12,069 bases of DNA, taken from contig RKRO01000384.1 in NCBI GenBank assembly GCA_007571355.1, forward strand, positions 1-12,069, in the 5' to 3' direction. Made by a program: the position numbers and the translations under genes. Position 1 is the first letter of the stretch, and every line of letters begins with the position of its first letter. Positions 6,273 to 12,069 of the stretch are shown here, piece after piece. Below the pieces are notes generated by a model, which worked only from the letters and a program-made list of their open reading frames with translations, searched no databases and was not told the origin of the DNA. The stretch is from Candidatus Poribacteria bacterium (GTDB lineage: Bacteria; Poribacteria; WGA-4E; WGA-3G).

Positions 6273-8738
6273 ATGGTCTCGTTCAATCATATCCCACAAT
6301 GCCTCTGTCTAACATTGATATTGATCCTCATTGCCTTCGCTGCTAACCCGGGTGGAGAGACACCTTCTGGTTTTGCGGAAGAGGGTCTCCCATTTTTAAA
6401 AAAATACTGCTTCAGTTGTCACACGGGCGACCAACCTGCCGCCGAAGTCTCCCTTGATGTCTTTTCAGATGACCGTTCCTTGATTGAAAACCGTGATATA
6501 TGGGACCGTGTCTTAGATATGGTCGCGACAGGTTATATGCCGCCAACTGAGAGTGACGTTCAACCGCCGTTAGCAGCATCTGAGGCGTTTGTTGCACATA
6601 TTGAAGCGATTTTTGAACACGCCGATCGCACGGCTAAACCAGATCCCGGCCGTATTACAGTGCGCCGACTCAACAGAGTTGAATACAAAAACACAGTCCG
6701 AGACCTGCTCGGTGTCGATTTCGATCCTACCGAAAACTTTCCAGCGGATGATGTCGGACACGGATTTGATAACATCGGTGACGTGCTGACGATGTCGCCG
6801 CTGCTGATGGAACGCTACTTTGAAGCAGCAGAAGCCATCGCAACGCGTGTCATTCTGGTAGACCCTCCACCACCGTCCAAACGTTACCAAAGCGGATCTC
6901 GGCTCGATCCGCGCCACGATGATATCCCTGATACACGTTTCCGACGGCTCGACCCAACATCGACAGAGGCGTGGAAATCTGGGCCTTTCACGACGGGGGC
7001 AACCTTCTTCAAGATGTTCCCTGAGGAAGAAATTATCTACCGAGCGACACTCTACGTTGAACCTAACGATGCAACCGCTGCCGCTGAGACAGACAGTCAA
7101 ACGCCGGTTGAAGTCGCCCTGTTTATTCAGGGTGAGGCATTAGCGGAGGTTTCGCCGCCAGAAGAACTTGCACGATTGGTCGGCGTGGACCCAGCAGCGG
7201 ATAACAGAATCAAGATTTTAGAAACTTTTGAGATTACCTCCCGCGACCCGAAAAAAAATCAGACGGTTAAAGTACTCGTTACCGGAATCCCGAACATTGA
7301 ACGAGCCGGAATTGCGATGGTTAAACCTGCAGAGGGCGAGCCGTCCGCGAAACTTCAGATTCGGACGCTCTGGGCAGAAGGTCCGTTAGACACTCGCCCG
7401 GATTCGCAACTCGAAATTTTGGCATGCACACCGGATATCCCGCAAATAGAGCAGACGCGTGAAGTGTTGACCCGTCTACTTCGCCGAGGGTATCGCCGCC
7501 CGCCGACTGAAACCGAAGTGGAAGAACTCGTACAGTTTGTGGCATCCGTTCAAGCCGATGGTGCCAAGTGGGAAGCAGCGATCCAGCAAGGGATCAAGGT
7601 TATTCTCTGTTCGCCTAAGTTCCTATTCCGATTGGAGTTAGATGACCGTCCGCAAAGTCCAGAGCCGTACGCGATTGACGAATTCCAACTTGCATCGCGA
7701 CTCTCCTATTTTTTGTGGCGGAGTATGCCGGACGATGAGCTTTTTGAACTTGCATCGCAAAACCAGTTGACTGCCAATCTTGAAGCACAAGTTAAACGGA
7801 TGTTGGCAGACCCGAAGGCAACAGAAATGGCGCGCGACTTTGGTACACAATGGCTACAAATTCAACGAATCGCAACGGTTACGCCTGACCTTGAGCGATT
7901 TCCAACCTTTGGTCATAGATTGCGAGCCGCGATGTTGAAGGAAACAGAACTCTTTGTTGCGTCAATTCTTCGTGAAGACCAAAGCGTCCTGGATCTACTT
8001 GGCGCAGACTACACGTTCCTCAATCAAGAATTGGCAAACCACTACGGTATTGCGGACACCAACGGAAACTGGATGTATCAGGAGAAAACTGCACCGAGTG
8101 GTGAAGCCATTAAAGGCAGGGCGTTTCGGCGCGTTGCATTGCAAGGCACCTCACGCGGCGGTATACTGACCCACGCCAGCGTGCTGACAGTCACATCTAA
8201 CCCAACTCGGACTTCTCCAGTTAAAAGGGGACGTTGGGTTTTGGAACAGATACTCGGTACACCGCCGCCGCCGCCGCCACCTGATGTCCCAGAATTGGAA
8301 GAAGATAAGGCAGCAACTACGGCAACAACTTTGCGAGAACTGCTCGAACAGCACCGAGAAGACCCCGCGTGTGCCAACTGTCATGCCAAAATGGATCCGA
8401 TCGGCTTTGCACTCGAAAACTATAACGCCATCGGCGCGTTTCGAAAAAAAGAGGGTGGCTCGGACATTGATACAACCGCAGAACTCCCAGACGGCACCAA
8501 ACTTAACGGTATAGCGGACCTGAAGCAGATACTTAAAGACAGAAAACAGGAATTTGTGCGATGTCTAACAGAGAAGATGTTGACGTATGCTTTAGGGAGA
8601 GGATTGGAATATTACGACCGTCCAACCGTTGACCGAATCGTTGCGCAACTTGAAGCCGAAGGTTACCGGAGCTCCGTGCTGATTGCTGAAATCGTTAAAA
8701 GCGATCCGTTTCGTTTGCGACGCGGTTTTTCAGATTAA
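6273..8738 (+). CDS. Exported cytochrome c-type DUF1587/1595/1592/1588/1585 protein
   Basis: This 821-residue protein has the domain order of a family abundant in Planctomycetes and related bacteria, usually 750-1,000 residues. An N-terminal hydrophobic segment (about 10-24, possible cleavage after AFA) predicts export. A CFSCH haem c motif (46-50) forms the first cytochrome-like domain. DUF1587 covers about 126-190 (RLNRVEYKNTVRDLLG); a beta-rich region of unknown role spans about 200-385. DUF1595 is about 393-455, DUF1592 about 466-590 (ASRLSYFLWRSMPDDELF). DUF1588 (about 615-715) has SRGGILTHASVL, a run of seven prolines and a second CANCH motif (700-704) followed by KMDP. DUF1585 ends the protein (about 735-812). 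With two CxxCH motifs it may bind two haems and act in periplasmic electron transfer or oxidation, but the biochemical role of the family is unproven. The ATG has GGGAG 7 nt upstream. The DUF1552 gene often found downstream of this family is absent here. Confidence 0.9.
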   Translation: MVSFNHIPQCLCLTLILILIAFAANPGGETPSGFAEEGLPFLKKYCFSCHTGDQPAAEVSLDVFSDDRSLIENRDIWDRVLDMVATGYMPPTESDVQPPLAASEAFVAHIEAIFEHADRTAKPDPGRITVRRLNRVEYKNTVRDLLGVDFDPTENFPADDVGHGFDNIGDVLTMSPLLMERYFEAAEAIATRVILVDPPPPSKRYQSGSRLDPRHDDIPDTRFRRLDPTSTEAWKSGPFTTGATFFKMFPEEEIIYRATLYVEPNDATAAAETDSQTPVEVALFIQGEALAEVSPPEELARLVGVDPAADNRIKILETFEITSRDPKKNQTVKVLVTGIPNIERAGIAMVKPAEGEPSAKLQIRTLWAEGPLDTRPDSQLEILACTPDIPQIEQTREVLTRLLRRGYRRPPTETEVEELVQFVASVQADGAKWEAAIQQGIKVILCSPKFLFRLELDDRPQSPEPYAIDEFQLASRLSYFLWRSMPDDELFELASQNQLTANLEAQVKRMLADPKATEMARDFGTQWLQIQRIATVTPDLERFPTFGHRLRAAMLKETELFVASILREDQSVLDLLGADYTFLNQELANHYGIADTNGNWMYQEKTAPSGEAIKGRAFRRVALQGTSRGGILTHASVLTVTSNPTRTSPVKRGRWVLEQILGTPPPPPPPDVPELEEDKAATTATTLRELLEQHREDPACANCHAKMDPIGFALENYNAIGAFRKKEGGSDIDTTAELPDGTKLNGIADLKQILKDRKQEFVRCLTEKMLTYALGRGLEYYDRPTVDRIVAQLEAEGYRSSVLIAEIVKSDPFRLRRGFSD

Positions 8739-8855
8739 CCGCCAAGCGTAGACGAATGAGATGCGTTAAACGATGTTATTCGATATGTATCCGCATGGCT
8801 CCGCTGTCGCAATGCTGTTGGTACTCTGTTATTTTTTCTAAGGTGAAAAACAGAT

Positions 8856-9914
8856 ATGACGCGAATTATCAGCAATTTCGTCCTGCTTGCTATCATAATT
8901 CTACAACCGAGTTGTTATATATCTCAGTATACGACCCTAAATAAAAATTCTACTTCGCAATCGGAGAAAAAATACGCTTTTCACTTGGCATTGGAGGAAA
9001 AATATTCTGTTTATTTGGATGCGACATGGACGACGAAAGAGGCCCACGCGCTTTTGAAGGTCTTTGAATCGATGCCGTTAGGTCTGAATTTTCACTTTTC
9101 TACATGGAGTCTCAGTGATGAGGACTTAGAAAACGGCATCAAGATTGAAACGAAGGACAAGTTAAAACTCGTTACGATGAGTAGAAATACCTTGCCTGTT
9201 GAAGGATCTGAAGAGGTTCTGTCCCCAGACAAGGCCTTATACTATGCTGTGGTTCAATTCATCACAGAAAACGGTTCAAACAATGCTGCAATCAAATTAA
9301 TATTGGAGGAACGGTATGGCATTCGTGTAGATGTCCCATCTTATGCTGCGCTAACCGCACTAACGACAAACGAAACAACGAAACATTATTCAGCATTTAA
9401 AAATAAAGACCTGATGATTTTTATTTCTATACTTGAGGAATTCCCGAAAGCACTCCATAAAATTCCGCAATTAAAATACGTGATCCGTAGAATCGACGAT
9501 AAGATTAGGGCACCCGGCATCGCTTGGACAAGTGAAGGGTATATTGAGTTCTCAGAAACGCTTTTTAAGCGGGATTATATAGACGACACTCGCCGCCTCA
9601 TCGCTCACGAAAAAGCACATTTTTTATGGGCTTATGTTTTTAACGATCAACTTAAACAAGATTGGACAGCACTCGGCGGATGGTATCAAGACCCAAACAA
9701 CGAATCAGGGTGGTCAACGACTCAAGAACGATCAACGTTTGTATCAGATTACGCGTATACAGAAAATCCAAATGAAGATATGGCAGAAAGTATCGGATTC
9801 TATCTTGTTTATCCTGACAAACTCCGTTCTTGTTGCCTCGCCAAGTATGAATTTATTTACAATCGGGTTATACTGATGTATGGCAAACGTTATGCTCCAT
9901 CCAGTATTATGTAG
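8856..9914 (+). CDS. Putative zinc metallopeptidase, probable lipoprotein or membrane-anchored
   Basis: I do not recognise a named family for this 352-residue protein. A hydrophobic N-terminus (about 4-18) ends in LQPSC with Cys20, an imperfect lipobox (Gln at -3, Ser at -1), so it may be a lipoprotein or simply exported. The strongest signal is HEKAH at 251-255 in RRLIAHEKAHFLW, the HExxH zinc and catalytic motif. About 50 residues later comes YAYTENPNEDMAESIGFYL (299-317). Its ExxAE portion resembles the third-ligand segment of anthrax lethal factor and Pro-Pro endopeptidase zincins (TNEAEFFAEAF in lethal factor), making E307 the likely third ligand. Residues 30-240 match nothing I know. 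Base composition is clearly more AT-rich than the flanking genes, suggesting separate origin. An AGGTG lies 10 nt before the ATG. The gene follows the DUF1592 gene by 117 nt, with no terminator or clear promoter seen between. Confidence 0.7.
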   Translation: MTRIISNFVLLAIIILQPSCYISQYTTLNKNSTSQSEKKYAFHLALEEKYSVYLDATWTTKEAHALLKVFESMPLGLNFHFSTWSLSDEDLENGIKIETKDKLKLVTMSRNTLPVEGSEEVLSPDKALYYAVVQFITENGSNNAAIKLILEERYGIRVDVPSYAALTALTTNETTKHYSAFKNKDLMIFISILEEFPKALHKIPQLKYVIRRIDDKIRAPGIAWTSEGYIEFSETLFKRDYIDDTRRLIAHEKAHFLWAYVFNDQLKQDWTALGGWYQDPNNESGWSTTQERSTFVSDYAYTENPNEDMAESIGFYLVYPDKLRSCCLAKYEFIYNRVILMYGKRYAPSSIM

Positions 9915-10041
9915 ATTAACATAATAGGACATCCACAAATTGAACAGACAAGAGATATTGTTTACTGAAAAAGTCTTTATTTCTGTGTTTTTAGCATGGA
10001 GCGGCGCGCGGTAATGTCTCTCAACAAAGGAAAGATTAGCA

Positions 10042-10380
10042 ATGCGTAGCACAGAACCGAGAAAACTACAAATTTACCGCGCGCGAAACGGACGACAACC
10101 GTTCACGGAATGGTTTTACGCAATTCAAGATACAAAGACGCGAACCAGAATTCGTAAACGATTGGACCGGCTTGAAGATGGAAACTTTGGTGATTGTCAG
10201 TCTGTCGGTAGCGGTGTCTCTGAATTGCGTCTCCACTTTGGTCCGGGCTATCGGATATATTTTGCTGAAATTGAGAACAGGCTTGTTCTTCTACTTTGTG
10301 GCGGGGACAAATCATCACAGCAACGAGACGTTGTGCAGGCAAAGAATTATTGGTTGCAATATAAGGAGTCACAACAATGA
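10042..10380 (+). CDS. RelE/HigB-like toxin (phage Gp49-like family)
   Basis: The 112-residue protein has the layout of the Gp49-like/addiction-module killer family, a RelE-superfamily mRNA endonuclease fold. Typical segments are PFTEWFYAI (20-28), RLDRLEDGNFGD (40-51), VSELRLHFGPGYRIYF (59-74), LLLCGGDKSSQQRD (83-95... by eye) and the final AKNYW (100-104). Family members cleave mRNA at the ribosome when freed from the antitoxin; basic and aromatic residues of the R-Y-F strand and the K-R segment would serve RNA contact (family knowledge, not shown here). The start ATG has AAAGGA 10 nt upstream. It overlaps the antitoxin gene by 4 nt (ATGA), toxin first as in higBA. The 127-bp upstream gap shows no clear promoter or operator palindrome. 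Confidence 0.88.
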   Translation: MRSTEPRKLQIYRARNGRQPFTEWFYAIQDTKTRTRIRKRLDRLEDGNFGDCQSVGSGVSELRLHFGPGYRIYFAEIENRLVLLLCGGDKSSQQRDVVQAKNYWLQYKESQQ

Positions 10381-10775
10381 CAGAACTGAAAACATGGCAT
10401 GAAATTTTAATCGCAGATCTCGCTGCCAATCGTGCGGAAGCTATTGATTATCTTGATGTGTCCGTACAAGAATACCAACTTGATGGTGACACATCCTTCT
10501 TCCTAAAAGGGATCCGCAACATCATAGAGGCACTCGGCGGAGTTACTGAAATTGCGAAGCAAACGGATACGGAACCTGAAGACCTCTTTAAGGTGCTGTC
10601 CAACGACGATGCCCCTTGCATTCATACGCTCAATACTATTGCTAAAGCTTTAGGCTGTCGGCTGTCAATTCAACCGATAGCGGCTGCGAGCCCAAATTAT
10701 GACGTTAAGGATAAAGATCATCCAATTGGGCGGGGACCTACGCGCGCGAGTCTTTCAGTCGCCACGGATTTATAA
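10377..10775 (+). CDS. HigA-like HTH antitoxin
   Basis: This 132-residue partner follows the toxin with an ATGA overlap and its own strong AGGAG (10364-10368, 8 nt before the ATG) inside the toxin gene, consistent with high antitoxin output. Residues about 42-96 fit the addiction-module antidote HTH pattern: LKGIRNIIEALGGVTEIA, then an HTH helix pair through EPEDLFKVLS and IHTLNTIAKALGCRLSI. The protein should bind the toxin and repress the shared promoter (family knowledge). Two things differ from the usual roughly 100-residue relatives: a longer N-terminal arm of about 40 residues, and a C-terminal tail (101-132, from IAAASPNYDV) that is polar, probably disordered, and has no recognised counterpart. 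No terminator is seen after it; the lactonase-like gene begins 46 nt later, so some co-transcription is possible. Confidence 0.85.
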   Translation: MTELKTWHEILIADLAANRAEAIDYLDVSVQEYQLDGDTSFFLKGIRNIIEALGGVTEIAKQTDTEPEDLFKVLSNDDAPCIHTLNTIAKALGCRLSIQPIAAASPNYDVKDKDHPIGRGPTRASLSVATDL

Positions 10776-10821
10776 CCTGTTAGGTTGTGCCCCTTCACAA
10801 AGTTAATGATGGGAGATGCTT

Positions 10822-11862
10822 ATGAACACATCAAAACAACTTTCACGTCGAACATTTTTACGCGGTCTGGGGGGCGGTGCTGCACTACCGTTGCTGAGTC
10901 CCCTGACCACTTTCGCAGATATTCCCTCAAAAGAGGGACCCATCACCCGTTATCCTGACCCAGCAGTTGAAGTGATCGACCCGCGTTTTGCGAAATATAA
11001 GATCGGGAACGCCGTCATAGAACGCCTATGGACAGGCGCGCGTTGGTCCGAGGGACCCGTCTGGTTCGGCGATGGCGGCTACCTCCTCTGGAGCGATATT
11101 CCGAACAACCGTATCCTGAAATGGCAGGAAGCCACAGGTAAAGTGAGTGTCTACCGCAAACCCTCTAACTATACCAACGGTCATACACGCGATCGGCAAG
11201 GCAGACTCATTAGCTGCGAACACGGCACACGCCGCGTCACTCGCACCGAATACGACGGAACGGTCACCGTTTTGATCGACAACTTTGAAGGAAAACGGTT
11301 CAACGCGCCCAACGATGTGGTTGTCCATCCAGACGGACATATTTGGTTTACCGATCCAGGATACGGTATCCTATTCAATTATGAAGGACATAAAGCACCT
11401 TTTGAATTGCCAACTTCTGTCTATCGTCTCAACCCCGCCACGGGTAAGGCGACCGTTGTGACATCCGAACTAGAACGACCCAACGGTATCTGCTTTTCGC
11501 CTGATTACGATAAACTCTATATTGCTGATACCGGTCCCCCGAAAAACATTGTTGTTTTTGATATTATAGATGGTGAACGACTCGCCAATAAACAGGTATT
11601 CCATGATATGGCACCCGGTGCTGCTGATGGGCTCCGGTGTGATACGGATGGCAATGTCTGGACGGGTACGGGTTGGGTTGGTGAAGGCTACGATGGCGTA
11701 CATATATTCGCACCGGACAGAACGCTTATCGGGAAGGTTCATCTTCCAGAAATCTGTTCAAATATCTGCTTCGGGGGTGTGAAGCGGAACAGGCTTTTTA
11801 TGACAGGCAGCCAATCGCTCTACTCGGTTTATGTTGAAGCACAAGGCGCACCGTACTTTTAA
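10822..11862 (+). CDS. Tat-exported SMP-30/gluconolactonase-like protein
   Basis: The 346-residue protein begins with a twin-arginine signal, SRRTFLRGLGG (8-18), followed by a hydrophobic stretch to about 31, so it is probably folded with its metal in the cytoplasm and exported by Tat. The rest is a six-bladed beta-propeller of the SMP-30/gluconolactonase/LRE-like family, whose members hydrolyse sugar lactones using a divalent metal. Likely metal and active-site residues are E77 (SEGPVW), N164 (NAPNDVVVHPDG), N221 (RPNGICFSPD) and D269 (ADGLRCDTDGNVW), the standard family positions. Further blade repeats show as GHIWFTDPGYG and KLYIADTG. I chose the ATG at 10822 because GGGAG (10811-10815) sits 6 nt before it; the in-frame ATG at 10816 directly abuts that site. 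The true lactone substrate is unknown. A role in extracellular sugar-acid use would suit the exported enzymes nearby, but that is inference. Confidence 0.9.
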   Translation: MNTSKQLSRRTFLRGLGGGAALPLLSPLTTFADIPSKEGPITRYPDPAVEVIDPRFAKYKIGNAVIERLWTGARWSEGPVWFGDGGYLLWSDIPNNRILKWQEATGKVSVYRKPSNYTNGHTRDRQGRLISCEHGTRRVTRTEYDGTVTVLIDNFEGKRFNAPNDVVVHPDGHIWFTDPGYGILFNYEGHKAPFELPTSVYRLNPATGKATVVTSELERPNGICFSPDYDKLYIADTGPPKNIVVFDIIDGERLANKQVFHDMAPGAADGLRCDTDGNVWTGTGWVGEGYDGVHIFAPDRTLIGKVHLPEICSNICFGGVKRNRLFMTGSQSLYSVYVEAQGAPYF

Positions 11863-11876
11863 ACGCTTGCCATAAA

Positions 11877-11908
11877 CACTTGACAAGTGAGATAAAATAA
11901 GGTATAAT
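11877..11908 (+). promoter_or_regulatory. Exact consensus sigma70 promoter with operator-like palindrome
   Basis: TTGACA (11880-11885), a 17-nt spacer and TATAAT (11903-11908) match the consensus perfectly at optimal spacing. The -35 is embedded in the palindrome CACTTG-A-CAAGTG (11877-11889), perfect 6-bp arms around one central base, a natural repressor site. Transcription should start near 11915 and read toward the right edge of the window. Confidence 0.75.
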
Positions 11909-11923
11909 TGTGCTATAGGAGTT

Positions 11924-12001
11924 ATGAAACGAGAAATCATACAGCTGATATTTCTCGAAAGTGCTTGTAAAGTAGTGATTATGAGGGTATCCTTGGTATG
12001 A
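11924..12001 (+). CDS. Possible 25-residue leader ORF
   Basis: ATG at 11924 to TGA at 12001 encodes MKREIIQLIFLESACKVVIM plus five residues. AGGAG (11917-11921) precedes it, but only 2 nt away, and the promoter would start the RNA near 11915, so translation would be close to leaderless. It contains the 11930-11957 hairpin. This may be a regulatory leader peptide or chance. Confidence 0.2.
   Translation: MKREIIQLIFLESACKVVIMRVSLV
11930..11957 (+). promoter_or_regulatory. Hairpin in the leader of the right-edge transcript
   Basis: CGAGAAAT (11930-11937) and ATTTCTCG (11950-11957) are perfect 8-bp arms around a 12-nt loop, about 15 nt after the predicted transcription start. No T-run follows, so it is not a standard terminator. 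It could be an RNA structure or a second protein-binding site. Confidence 0.4.
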
Positions 12002-12005
12002 TGGT

Positions 12006-12069
12006 ATGAAAATGCGTTATGAAGTCCGTAAGTATGTGTCTTTCTCCTGTGAGTTGAAGTTGTATCTGA
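12006..12069 (+). CDS. Possible start of a gene running off the window
   Basis: From ATG at 12006 the frame stays open to the last base, reading MKMRYEVRKYVSFSCELKLY and one more residue. A second in-frame ATG is at 12012. No good ribosome binding site is seen (AGGG near 11983 is too far). It lies downstream of the consensus promoter at 11880-11908, so it may be the true first gene of that transcript. Too short to assign a family. Confidence 0.25.
   Translation, partial: MKMRYEVRKYVSFSCELKLYL

Noticed and set aside
6570..7100. 176-codon minus-strand frame
   Set aside because: Antisense to the DUF1587 region of the large cytochrome-type gene, with no domain and an Arg/Cys-rich shadow composition.
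8078..8377. Minus-strand frame with a poly-glycine run
   Set aside because: The glycine run is the reverse complement of the seven-proline codon run in the DUF1588 domain; not a gene.
8756..8944. 62-codon frame before the metallopeptidase gene
   Set aside because: No ribosome binding site, Cys-rich shadow-like translation, and it overlaps the better-supported start at 8856 in another frame.

Overview
The window looks like a bacterial chromosome segment of medium GC, with no rRNA, tRNA, CRISPR array or transposase. Gene content points to a marine or sponge-associated bacterium of the Planctomycetes/Poribacteria kind, and I favour Candidatus Poribacteria. Support comes from a secreted DUF1587/1595/1592/1588/1585 cytochrome-type protein, a Tat-exported SMP-30/gluconolactonase-like protein, an Ldh_2-family dehydrogenase and paralogous secreted F5/8C-like proteins. 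This assignment is inference from gene families, not a database match.

Layout. (1) 1-540 (+) is the C-terminal part of a secreted galactose-binding-fold (F5/8C/discoidin-like) protein, cut by the window edge. (2) 605-3739 (-) is a single-chain restriction-modification enzyme of the type ISP family that lacks the helicase module. A 15-bp hairpin touching its stop codon serves as terminator for this gene and for gene 1, which converges on it. (3) 3825-4895 (-) is a malate/L-lactate dehydrogenase-family (Ldh_2) oxidoreductase. (4) After an AT-rich divergent promoter region, 5216-5917 (+) is a complete paralogue of gene 1, about 88% identical by hand alignment. The two paralogues are in direct orientation and bracket the R-M and dehydrogenase genes. 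(5) 6273-8738 (+) is the large exported cytochrome-type DUF1592 protein. (6) 8856-9914 (+) is an AT-richer gene for a probable membrane-anchored zinc metallopeptidase (HEKAH). (7) 10042-10775 (+) is a toxin-antitoxin pair of HigBA/RelE type with overlapping genes. (8) 10822-11862 (+) is the Tat-exported SMP-30/gluconolactonase-like protein. (9) The last 200 bases hold an exact consensus sigma70 promoter with a palindrome over its -35 box, then a short hairpin and mini-ORFs running to the window edge.

How it fits together. The window mixes exported proteins for surface binding or carbon turnover (discoidin-like pair, DUF1592 protein, lactonase), one cytosolic 2-hydroxyacid-type dehydrogenase, and two classic accessory modules (stand-alone R-M enzyme and toxin-antitoxin pair). 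I see no single multi-gene system. The features most worth pursuing are the bracketed R-M segment with its 21-bp in-frame tandem duplication, the zincin-like lipoprotein candidate, and the promoter/operator/hairpin unit at the right end.
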